Source of the DNA: Pachyseris speciosa
Lineage: Eukaryota; Cnidaria; Anthozoa; Scleractinia; Pachyseridae
Direction: 5' to 3'
Length of the DNA stretch: 64,000 bases
Assembly (NCBI GenBank): GCA_016490735.1
Contig: JAEMWC010000348.1
Coordinates: 214,501-278,500 of the forward strand
In this document: piece by piece, positions 34,800 through 45,900 of the stretch
Layout of the letters: each line of letters opens with the position of its first letter
Position numbering within the stretch: the first letter of the stretch is position 1
Notes under the pieces: generated by a model
Seen by the model: only the letters and a program-made list of their open reading frames with translations
Told to the model about the DNA's origin: nothing
The model's database searches: none
Position numbers and translations under genes: made by a program

Positions 34800-36208
34800 A
34801 ATTTGTGATTTCCTTGGTCACTATATAAGTTATTTATGAAGTCAAACAGTGATTAATGTATATAGACAAATAAAATAACGCATTTTGTTCCTATAACAAG
34901 AACCGTTCGTAGCTCTTCAAACTCTTCCCGTATCCAGTGGATAAAACCGCCAGGATGTCTCTACCAATTTAAAAAAGCCCTTATGGCTGATTCTTGTTCT
35001 GGTTGCAAAATAATGTTTCTCATACTGACGAGATTGAAATCTTGCGTCTGCCACCATCATGCTGATCATAGTTATATTTTTGTTGAAACTGTGAAACTTA
35101 CATTTATAAGTTACTCATTGTCTCTCAGCCAATGGGAATTTTGTGGCCACCAGCAGCTACAGAAATGAACAAAAGGGGGTTCTTAGAGCAGGTGTTCCCT
35201 CGCTCCTCTTCCCAATCCCTTCTCCCTTTTTCCTCCCCATCTCCCTCCCCTTTCTATGCCTGCCAAGCAGGCTAATAGGGGTCTATTTATATACACTGCA
35301 AACAAGCGCAATGAGTCTGATGTAGAAGGAGGACACACTTCTCCTTTTCTCTTGTTTCCCAAAAACTTAGGGATACAAAATGTATTTTTGCAGGCACAAG
35401 TTAAGGCTAATTGTAGCCTCTTGTTACTCGTGCCTGAAAGGGGATGAGTCTAGGATTCGGCTCTGTTATTTTTTTTTTCTTTTCCTTTTTTTTGTCTTTG
35501 TGTCATGGCTATTTTCCCAGTGCACGTGTTTAACATGCACCACAGCACAGAAGGATTTAACAGAAGCTCGATCATCATCATCATCATCATCTGCAGCACA
35601 CATGACTTGAGTCACCTTTCGTGCAAAAAAGTGACAGGCCGTGGGAAACTGCACGAAAGCTTGAAAGATGTTTTCAGAGCAAACCTTCGATTCTTTTTCA
35701 TTTATTTCTGCAAGAGATGCTTTGATGAGTAATTTCGGCAGTTCGTCTATCCATATCTTGAATCCCAAACCGTTCCATAATTGTTTTCTTTCTCAAACGC
35801 GCAGCACAAATTAAATCCATCGATAAAACAAAGTAAGATAAGATATTGCAATAAATAAACTATATTCTCCTCATTAGCCCTGCTACTTTTAATAAATAAT
35901 TTTCCCCTCAAAATATTTCTTAAATCACCAATTTTCATATGGGAGAAAAAAACTGACTTCAAAACTTCGATTCATGTGCACTTTAAGCTTAAGTTATGTC
36001 TGGGAGGGCCGAGGCCGCATACGGATGGACCCAAGCTGGTCAATAACATTTTTTTTTCTGTTTTTTTTTTCCTATTCTGGCGAACTGGTTTGCGAATAGC
36101 CTTTTTATATTTGAATTTTTCTACGCATTCTACAGTGGCGCTATCACAGTTAAATCTTAGCTTAAGTATGGCAAGCCAAATGTAGCAATATTCAACTCAT
36201 CTAATTTT
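34800..36208. repeat. Repeat-rich non-coding region
   Basis: Contains the inverse of the GCCTGCCAAGCAGGC purine/pyrimidine repeat (35,190-35,275), a copy of the GCCTGAAAGG..GATGAGTC repeat (35,424-35,560) and an (ATC)7 microsatellite (35,571-35,591). The interval 35,600-36,208 shows nothing recognisable. Confidence 0.5.
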
Positions 36209-38377
36209 ATATTCAGTTATGCATTTTGTTTTCAACTATTAATTTTGTTTAATGTTCAACTTTTATTCAACCTTCAGTTGACACATCATTCAACACATTA
36301 TTCAACATTCGGTTATTAATTCAACATTGAACTATTCATCCAACATTCAACCCATCATTCAACTATTCATTCAACATTCAACTATTCATTTAACATTCAA
36401 CTATTCATTCAACATTCAACAAATCTTTCAACATTCAACTATTCATTCAACATTCAACTATTCATTGAACATTCAACTGTACATTCAACATTCAACGCAT
36501 CATTCAACATTCAACTATTCATTCAACATTCAACACATCTTTCAACCATCAGTATAAAACACAGACTGCAGACTGTGGTCCCAGACTGCGGACTGTGTAT
36601 AAAACATGGACTAGGTACAAAACACGGACTGAGTGCAAAAACACTGTGCAAAAGGCGGGTGTGGACAAAACATGGCCTACGCCATGGTGTAGACCGTGGC
36701 CTACCCTATGGCTCACCCTATGGCCTACCTGTGGTCAACTTTTTAAAACTCGGTTCAGCATTGCTGGAAACCTGTGTGAACAACGTTCTCCGTCAATCTG
36801 TCATACCCATGACTTTCTTCTGTTCTCTCAGTGGCGTTTTGCTCAAATTTTCTAAGCAAACTCATGGTAGAACTGAATTCAGAATATTTTAGACCTTTAA
36901 TTCTTTTTAAAGGGGCAATGTCATGAGGAGTTTGCTGTTTTAGGTCAATTCTGTGCTAAAATCATTACTTTGAGGCTTTACTCATAAAGAAAATGCTTCT
37001 GTCAAGCTACGACGAAGATATCAAATTTTATCAGAGAGGTCTAACCATAATAAATTTCTTGAGGATTTTTTGAAGACATAGCATCAGAACTTGAAAAAAT
37101 TGGCTAATTATTTCAAGCTTCAATCCTTTTCCATCCTTGCCATCCGTAGCAACAGGCGGCAGGAAACAGTTCCAGTACCTTCAAATAGTCTTTAATACAT
37201 GTAACAAAACTAGACCATTATTTTTGGAATTCAATTGATGCTTTTTATAAAGTTGCGACACAGCATGCCACTGCCCCTTTAAATAAATTGTTTTCCAAAA
37301 TTCCAAGACAATCACCTCTCCTGAGGTATGTAAATTTGGGGAAAACTTCAACCAATCACTGTTCACCATTCCCACGGTAATGCACATGCATTTGATTCTG
37401 TTAATGCTGTCTCAAATTATGTTTTCCTGTCACAATTTCCAAAATGTTCTTTGAAGAAAAAGATTGAGGAGAGAAAAAAACCTTGGAGCTGAACTTACTT
37501 TCCATTTTTGCATCAAAAGTATATAAGAATAAACACCTGATGTGCTCTGACCACCAGGCGTAACACAGCATAACGCAAGTTGACAAAAATGAATTATAAT
37601 ATAAAGTTTACACTGTTGACGGTTCCATAGACAGGAAAACATGAAGTCTTCAGTATTAAAATAATTATGTTTTATTGTAAAGGCTATGGGCAGGTGTATT
37701 ACATGCTTGGATGCTAGATTATTTCATGCTGGTTTGGATTCTTCAGTCATCGCGGGTTCACGCAAGTGACAGAAACTGGGACCCAGTTTGCTGGCTGATT
37801 TGCACGGAATAGGACCATACCATGCAGAAATTTGCAGTATTGCATGAGTCTGTTTAACACTGAAACATTTGAGCAAAGCACCACCAAGAGAACGGAAGAG
37901 AGTCGTAGGTATGACAGATTGATGGAGAACGTTCAGTTTACACAAGTTGAACCAAGTTATAAAAAAAGACCACCTGTAGGTCATATGGTGGGCCATGGCC
38001 TAGGCCACGTTTTGTCCACACCCACTTTTTGCTCAGTGTTTTGTACCTAGTCCGCAGCCTTCAGTCCGCATTTTATATTCAGTCTTCCTTTTAAACCAAG
38101 TCCGCAGTCCAGGTCCACAGTCTGCAGTCTGTGTTTTATACTCTCTGGTTGAATGACGCATTGAATGTTGAATGATGCGTTGAATGTTGAATGAAAAAAT
38201 GGAATGTTAAATGAATAGTTGAATGTTGAATGAATAGTTGGATGTTGAATGAATAGTTGAATGTTAAATGAATAGTTGAATGTCCAATGATGTCTTGAAT
38301 GTTGAATGATGTGTTGAAGGTTGAATAGAAGTTGAATATTAAACAAATAGTTGAAAACAAAACGCATAACTTAATAT
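36209..38377. mobile_element. Foldback element with long arms containing a TTCAACA minisatellite
   Basis: Left arm about 36209-36870 and right arm about 37845-38377 are inverted copies. Both start ATATTnAGTTATGC, then TTTTGTTTTCAACTATT, a minisatellite of TTCAACATTCAACTATTCA-like units, ATAAAACACAGACTGCAGAC, GTACAAAACAC, TGGACAAAAC and a unique part ending near GCTCAAAT. The loop (36871-37844) has no coding sequence but includes another small inverted-repeat element. The right end lies inside the BEL/Pao RNase H region (after codons for WKQFVR). Confidence 0.75.
36906..37283. mobile_element. MITE nested in the foldback loop
   Basis: The left end TTTAAAGGGGCAATGTCATG and the right end, inverted, TTTAAAGGGGCAGTGGCATG, agree at 18 of 20 positions. 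About 378 bp, non-coding. The TTTAAA at each end is palindromic and may include the target site. Confidence 0.65.
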
Positions 38378-41300
38378 AACGAACGAACTGCTTCCACTCA
38401 CCCTTGTTGTTGATCCACCAAAGCGCCGTCTTGCTATCCAGCCACTGGCACGTGCCTGTGATGTGTACTTCCTCTTTAAGCGCATTCTTCGCCGTATCCA
38501 TGAGTCTTGCTTATATTCTGCCCGACATTAACTCCAGTCTTGGAATTGTCAATTTCTTCAATGGGGCAACTCTGGTTTTAGAGGTCAGCAGTGTCACATG
38601 AACAGCACCATAGGCCTCACACAAAATAAACCATGGTACAATACGTCTTGATACTGGCGTCAGCAAACCCATGCAGGGAACAGTTGACGTGACGTTGATA
38701 CATGCGATACACACATCTGGGTACAGAGACCTCCTTTGCGGTTCTTAAATCGTCCAACCATCCGATCCAACGTTTCCTCTCCTCATCCTTTAACTCGTCA
38801 TCCCAATCAACCTTATTTGTACACAACTCTTGAAACAGCACCCTAACACTCACAACTACAGGGCCAAATTTACTCCCAGCGGATCATACAACCCAGCCAC
38901 AACTTTCAAAATGCTCTGTTTCGTTATAGGCAACCCGTCTGCCCTTTTCGCTCATTCGGTCAATTCAAAAACAAAAAAATCTTCATCGCAATTCCATGAC
39001 AGCCCAAGCACCTTTTCACATTTTGTTACAGCTTTTACACTGAGCATTTCTTTCGCATAACTTTCGTCGGCGTTTGCAATCTGCTTGTTTACGTTTGGTT
39101 CGTCACGCAATTCACACTGTGCTATTTTTGTTCTCAACTCTTGACTATTAGTCAGCCATTTCCTCAATTTGAAACCTCCAAGTGCTAATCTTGTTTGTGC
39201 TTTGTCATGCAATTGGATGGCATCTTGGGTGGTCTTTTCCCTGGACACGAGATCGTCCACGTAAAAGCTTCTTTTCATCATTTGCACGAACTCCGGGTCA
39301 ACTTCGATAAACGTGTCCAAATGGTACTGCAATGTAGCATTTAGCAGAAAGGGAGAACAATTTACTCCAAACACAACGCGACAGAACCTGTACACCACCT
39401 GGTCTACATGTTCACTGTCAACATTGTTTACCCACAAAAATCGCAAACAATCACGGTCACGCAAACTGACCTCAATATTGAGAAAAGCCTTCTCAACATC
39501 ACCCACCAATGCAATGGGCTTCTCTCTAAATCAGATTAGGATCTCATATAACAATGGCGACAAAGCAGGGCCTGCGTGTAAACAATTGTTCAGCAAAACT
39601 CCCTTTTTCCCTTCCTTTGAAGATGCGTCATATACCATTCTTAGTTTTGTGGTTTTGGCTTCTTTCCGAATAACTGCGTGATGTGGCAGGTAATGGATCT
39701 TTTCTGGAGTTTCTAGTTCTGGAACTCTTTCAACAATGCCGAGTGCGGCTTGCTCTTTGATGACAGCGTCATAAGCTTTCAAAACATCGGGGTCATTTTT
39801 CAACCTTTCAATCTGTCCCTTCAAGCATTTGAAACTATTGCGATAATTGATCGGAAGGGGTTCATGAGATTCTTTCCATGGGAGACTGACTTCGTACCTC
39901 TCTCCATTGAACGAAATTCCGTCCTTTAAAGCTTCGTGAACCTCATTTTCTTCTCTAATGCCAAGGGTTTCTAGATCCCACAATTTCCGCACGCCCTCCT
40001 CTAATTCTTTGTTATGACTTGGCATTACTTGCCCGATGAAATTAACGCTAATTTGCGAACCATTGGGATCCCCTTCATTGGGCCTGACAACACCCATCCC
40101 AGACAGGTTTCCACAGCAACTGGCTGATCAGCCTCCCCCCGTATGGTTCTTCCCCTTTGAAACGACCAAAGGTAATCCGCCCCGATCAGTAAATCAATGC
40201 CCAGAACTTAGTTTTTACGATTCACGTCCGAAAACCAGAGGCCTTGCAAATGAGGGTAATTGCTTTTCCTGATTTCGATGTGTTGATTTCTAATTTCTGC
40301 TATAGTAGGGGACTCAAATGCCTCAATTTTGATACTCTCCCCTCCCTGTAGAGGAGACACGTCCAATTCGTATACTGCTCTCATCCCACAATCCTTCGTT
40401 TGCTGGCTGAACGTGCTTATTTCGATCCATTCCTTACCTTTTATTGGTAGCCCCGCCGATTGGGCCGCTCGGGATGTAATAAAGGAACAGTGGCTACCCG
40501 CATCAAATAACACTCGCACTCTTACGCTCTTACTATCACCCTTATCACAGGTTTCACATTCATACAGTCTTGGTGGGCATGCCCACCCTTGCAGTATGCA
40601 CAAAAATCGTTCGTTTTCGCCAGTAAGGCGCTTGCAGAGTTCAATCCTATCCCTGTTCGTCCTCCCTTGTCTTTATCCCGTGGATAGGGATTCCTAGTTG
40701 CACCACAATGTTCTTCCTTCAATTCAAGTTCAGTCAAAAGTTCCTTTAACAGATCTTCCATTTTCCATCTGTGATGGTTCATTCCTCGCGTGATCTGCAA
40801 TTGCACCCCTTCCGGTTGCTTGCCAATAATGGCGGGCACAACAATTCCTTTGTACATGTAAGTAGTAGATTCCACATTTAGAGCCTTCAGTCCGCAATGG
40901 TGGACTTCTACTGTGTCATAGTCTTCGAAGGCCTGCTGTTTCCTTGTCGTGGTATACTGCGCTTACGTTCAAGAGATCGTTTACGTGCGCTCTTTCAATC
41001 ACAATAGCCTTCCCGAATCTTTCCTTCAACAAGTCAATGGCGACTTCATAGTTTGCCGTTGTAAGGGCAAGTCCAGCAATGGCTGTTTTTGCGGCTCCAC
41101 CCAAGAGACTACGAAGATACCAAAATTTATCGACACTCAAAAGGGCCGTATTCGAGTGGATGGAACTTTCATAGCAGTCCCAGAATTCTTGCCACTCCTC
41201 GATTTTGCCATTAAACCGCTTTGCCTCTAATTTTGGAAGCTTGACATGCATATTAGGTTGAGAAGTGGCTGAACTAACTTGTGAACTTTCACTAGCATTA

Positions 41301-41557
41301 GCGTTCTGTATGTGCTCTTAATGATGACCGCCAGAAGATTTAGGCCTTAGAAGGTCATCCAAGGAAGTAATTGTTGCACTGATTTCTCCTTTCAGATTGC
41401 CAGCAGTGCGAACTTCTTCTGCTATTTCCTCATCGGTTATGCCCTCCACGCTCACGAGGCCATTCAAAATATTTTCATCTAGCTGTCTAAGGCTGGCCAA
41501 CTGTTCCTCTAGACTAGCCTTCAATTTCGTAATCTCGGTCGTGTTTCTGGTGTACAT
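38378..41557 (-). pseudogene. BEL/Pao retrotransposon polyprotein (gag-protease-RT-RNase H), decayed
   Basis: Order on minus: gag N-terminus with coiled coil (about 41557-41318), DUF1759-like gag (LPKLEAKRFNGKIEEWQEFW, 41240-40930), a Cys/His motif (CAYCKGGHAHQDC, about 40610), and a DUF1758-type aspartic protease (VLFDAGSHCSFIT, about 40510). Then Pao reverse transcriptase (VGDVEKAFLNIEV; catalytic SFYVDDLVS at about 39255), connection (KLRKWLTNSQELR) and RNase H (LTIPRLELMSGRI; WLDSKTALWWINNKGEWKQF, to about 38385). Integrase is missing: similarity ends at the foldback element. Interruptions include a stop at 41318, frameshifts near 40920, 40520 and 40100, TGA at 39531 and 38952, and a TAA at 38511. 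Inactive. Such polyproteins reverse-transcribe the element's RNA in virus-like particles. Confidence 0.85.
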
Positions 41558-41677
41558 TGTCCAGTTGCAACAAGCTCCTTTGCTTCGGGAAGAATCTGTG
41601 TCACATAAGACTTCTGTCCACCTCTCGTCTTTCGCTTGCTTTTACAAGCTCTGCCATTTCTTCTGGAGTCAAAATGT

Positions 41678-41695
41678 ATCCGGCTCAAAGGACCA
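41678..41695 (-). other. Putative tRNA primer-binding site of the BEL/Pao element
   Basis: TGGTCCTTTGAGCCGGAT on minus, four bases after the candidate LTR end. TGG start is the complement of the tRNA CCA tail. The matching tRNA was not determined. Confidence 0.35.
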
Positions 41696-41699
41696 AGTA

Positions 41700-42312
41700 T
41701 GTGGGAATTATCTCCCGGTGCTGGTTCCCGATCAAAAGGACTGTATCTTGCGTTTTTACTTTACTACACTTTCAATGCCTACTACACTCGTTCGTTCGTC
41801 ATTCAATCTGACCTAAAAGCCTTTACAACAATAGCTTTATGCAATATCGAAATACAATAACACCGCGGTTACCAAAGGGTTTTTGGTTACCCTTATCTCA
41901 TGCTATCATAATACAACCACTAAAGCTTATATTCGTTTCATTAACATGTGTTTGTTATCTATCATTCACTAAATACATGTCACACTTCGACTTGTGTTGT
42001 GTTACAATGACTGTTGTCAGACAGTGTGTCTGGGCTATAATCTTTCAGTATAACGATTTCAAATTGCCCGATCTTGTAAATAATGTAAGAAAAGTGGACC
42101 ACTGCGTCATCATGTCATACTCCTCCCTGGCTCCAAATGCAGAGTTTTGCATCTTCTACTATTAAACTTTTTTTCTCTTCAAAATATGTTTTTGTGTGCC
42201 TATTTTTAGTGTGCCTATTAAATAGTGTGTCTATTTTTATATTTAGTGTGCCTATTACCAGTAAATAACACCAATAAAAAAGGGTGGCCACCGTGCTCGT
42301 TTCTTTGCCACA
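41700..42312 (-). repeat. Candidate 5' LTR of the BEL/Pao element
   Basis: On the minus strand this interval would start TGTGGCAAAG and end AATTCCCACA. It sits immediately upstream of a leader whose TGGTCCTTTGAGCCGGAT (41678-41695) looks like the primer-binding region of coral BEL elements. TG...CA ends with a TGTGG/CCACA inversion are typical of LTRs. The second LTR is absent, so the outer border is a guess. Confidence 0.4.
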
Positions 42313-42965
42313 CGACGACAAAGGGAAAATTTCGGCTGACAAAGCTCATTGTCAAGGCAAATACACCATGTTTCTAATGTGTCCGTGCGCGAGCGCGCGC
42401 CAAATGACGCCATAAATTATGCGCAGTAAGGATGCGCCATGCAATTGAGAGGAATCACCTTAATTGGTTCGTAATATATTAGTCCAGGCATTTTGTCGTT
42501 GGACCTGTAACTAATTGCAAAAGAAGCTTTCTCATCATTGACCAGTTAGAAATATCCTATACATGAACATACTAAAAGTCCCTAAAGATCCAAGCATGGG
42601 AACACCTCCAAACAGGACTCACAACATAAGTCCCTTTTTCTCATAGCATGAAAACGAGGCTGTAAACCGGAAGTTGCTGTTTCGCATTTTTTTATTGGTA
42701 TAAATCGAGCCATTTCGCCAAACCTAAGAATATATCCTTAAAAACAATTATTTTAAGGCATTATAAGTGAAGTTCCCAAAAATATGTCATTTAAATAAAC
42801 CAAATATTAAGGTTTTTTAGAGTCTATGTACTTCCCGCAGCGAGATTTGATTTTGCGGAAACATTACGAGTCAAAAATGCTTAAACGCGACAAAAAAGTC
42901 CTATACCAGACAACCCCCTGTAATTCAATTCTACATGTGCTATATATAACGTATTTTTAAACATG
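42313..42965. other. 3' flank of the Academ-type gene
   Basis: No gene. Contains AGCATGAAAACGAGGCTG (42645-42662), which is matched in inverse at 48831-48848 with two mismatches and may be the element's terminus. Confidence 0.35.
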
Positions 42966-45900
42966 CTAGTCTTCCGAATCTTCACTTTCGTAGTCTACAG
43001 TGTTCAAAGAATTTGTGCACGAAGACCCTTTGCATTGGCCACAAGCCGGAGAACACTGCATACCATTCTTGCGACAGATGCACCTCATACTGCTACAGTC
43101 AGACGAACAGTTGCATCTGATTAACTGGAGAAGAGATTCTGGGGCAGGCGGCAAATCCGTTGCAACAGGAAATACTTGATAATTACTGACTTTCCAACCC
43201 CAGTCCTCCATTGACATGCCAGCACCTTCTCCCTGCCACTGCTTTACCTGTAGGTAGACGCGCAGGCTGTGAAATCGGGCAGCTGCTGCTGTCGGGGGCA
43301 GATTCTGCAGCTCAATATGAGACGTCTTGTTAGCAAGTTTTTCAAAGTAACGCTGATATCTGAGAGCGTTAAGACCTACCCCTGGTTTACCACCGAAAAG
43401 CGATACAAGTGCTTTTTCACCTGCACTGACAACGTCGGAAACGGTAGAATGACGGCTGAAGACGTTAGCTTGCTGTTTGAAGTGTAGTACATTCTCAAAT
43501 TTCTTTATGGCTGTGGCCTTGCCAACTCCATAGAGGCGTGATGTTGTGTCACATCCAGTGACAGCATGAAGGAAAAGGAGATTTCTGCAAACTTCCTTAC
43601 CCAGCTGTTCTTTGACTCTCTTCATATGCCAGGCGCGCGCACCTCTTGCGTTTCCCTTTGGTTCTGGTCTAAAATAGAGGTCGCAGCCATCTTCGGAAGC
43701 ATGATAACAAAGAAGGACAAGCAAATCTGTGTCATCCCCTACTAGAATCGTGGTTTTCGTTCGGGCAGACTCTACAGCTGTTTGGACTATAAGCAGGTCG
43801 GCGTCACCATTTGCGTGGTGTGTTACACATCCTACATTCTGGAGAGCCTCACTTAGCATTAACAGAAAGCTTTGTTTGTTCTTGGGATTCGAGAGAAAGT
43901 TATCCTTCTTCATCGTTATAGACATGATTTCTGTAAAGGTGACAGTGGCAGCAACCTTCCCTGATGCGCGCCTCTGCTGTGTCATAGCTTTAGTTGATAT
44001 CTCGTCGTACCCGTCAAACACTACTATCGCCCTTCCGTATTTCCTTTGCACGTAAGTGCAATACAAGTCGCAGACTTCCTTGTATGATGGAGAACCTCTT
44101 GGCCAGGGCACTCGATGGAGAAGAGCGCCTCCGTCCAGCACGTATTGTACATTCCCTTCAGGCTGCGTCTTGGCCTCTGGTGTAAGCCTTGTCCATAGTG
44201 CATCTGCTAGCGCTGGCTTTTGTGGCTGCCTTAACGTGAATGGGGAATCGAAAAGAGCCGTGGGATACGTGCAGAGCTCGTACTGAAATAATGCTTCAAG
44301 GTGGGAGTTATCACAGGCGATAATGAGCCGCTGAAATAAAAGTTGAGGGTCAACTTGTACTTGGTCATTGTCAATCTTTACGGAGGACTTCGATGCCATG
44401 GTGACTGCCTGGGCACTTCGTTTGAATGAGTAATCAGTGGCTAACGTTCCATTCATCGACGATAGAATCTTCTCCCCGACAATCTTGGCTGTGTCAGCAT
44501 TGACATTACTATCGGCGTTTACACCATTCATGATGTTTCTTAGATTACTGTCAGTGTCGAGAGAGAAAGGGTTGTGGGTAGCCAGAGCCCTGAGGATGGT
44601 CACTGTGTCCTTCATATCTCTTGTCTGTCGTGCCTTAGACATATCTTTGTTCTGTTCTCCAGAGTTAAACTGAACTCCTGTCAGCTCTTGCATGATGTGG
44701 TTTGTTTCGGCACACGCAGGCATGGATAACAGCCAGATAAGACGTTGCTGCTCCGTTAGGCCCCTCCCTCTGGTCAAGCCACCACAGGTTTTCAGACTTC
44801 TCATAAGAACCTGCTCGATGACTAGGTCTATCGATAATCCAGCCCAAAATCGATTACTTCTTCTTGCTACGTGAAGACCCGACGCGAAGTCTCGGTAGAC
44901 ATCCGGGTGGTCCGTACGGAGGTCTGTCATCGACTGTAGGTAAAGTCGAGCACACTTTACGTACAAGTTGTGGCCTGACGCAGCGAGGTATGGCAGCATT
45001 CTGGTCAATGCCTTTAGGTGAAGTTCCCAATTCGCTGTGCGCTCTGCTCTTATAAAGGAGCGCAATATGTCTACCATTTCTAGGTACTGAATCCACAGAG
45101 CTGCTGTGCGGCTTCTCTCAGCTAGGAGGTCTTGCTTTCTGTGTACGCATTCTTCAATGTTATCAAGAACCTCTGAGGTGCTTGCTTCATCAGCTGAGAC
45201 TTTCTTTTCCATCAGCTTATCAAACAGTGCTCGCGCCTCTTCAAGTTTTAGAATTACAGTGTCCAAGTGAGTGTCTTCTGGTATCGTCTCCAAGAGACGT
45301 TGGCCGCCTGCAATATTAAATTAAAACATTTTAATGCTTTTTCTTGTTAAAACATCAGTTTTGGGGGTAAAATTATTGCCTTAAATATATACTTACTGCT
45401 ATATGCACCTTGTTTGTGAGGGGAGTCGATCGCTGACACGGCAAACTCATCAGGTAATTCAGGCACAAAAGTACACTGTTTATCTGAAATGACAACATGT
45501 AGAAAAAAACTCATGTAATTGCTGTCTGCTTCGAGGTGGTATTGTAAGGAGTATCTTGTCATTATTTTTAAAGAAAGACAGTACCTCTCTGCCCAGTCTC
45601 AGCTTCTCTATATGCTGTAACCGCATGTTCTGGGCTCTCGTCGCTATTTGTTGTATCCGCAGAAGCTATGACCCAAAAGTGATAAAATATTCAAACATTA
45701 AAAAAGACAAGACATATTTTATAGACAACAGTAAATGATTGCAACTACATAAAAACTTCATACCTGTATGGTGAAGATGCGGTACAGGCACCTCCAGAGC
45801 TTCCGAATACAGAAGTGCATTCAATGCAGCGTCGACAATGAGGTGTGCACGCACTGCACGGGAAATAGCTTTTCCGGTCATTATATGGTCTACCGCATTA

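Noticed and set aside
36209..38377. CRISPR-like appearance of the TTCAACA repeats
   Set aside because: Units are contiguous without unique spacers, mirrored in an inverted arm, in a eukaryotic genome.
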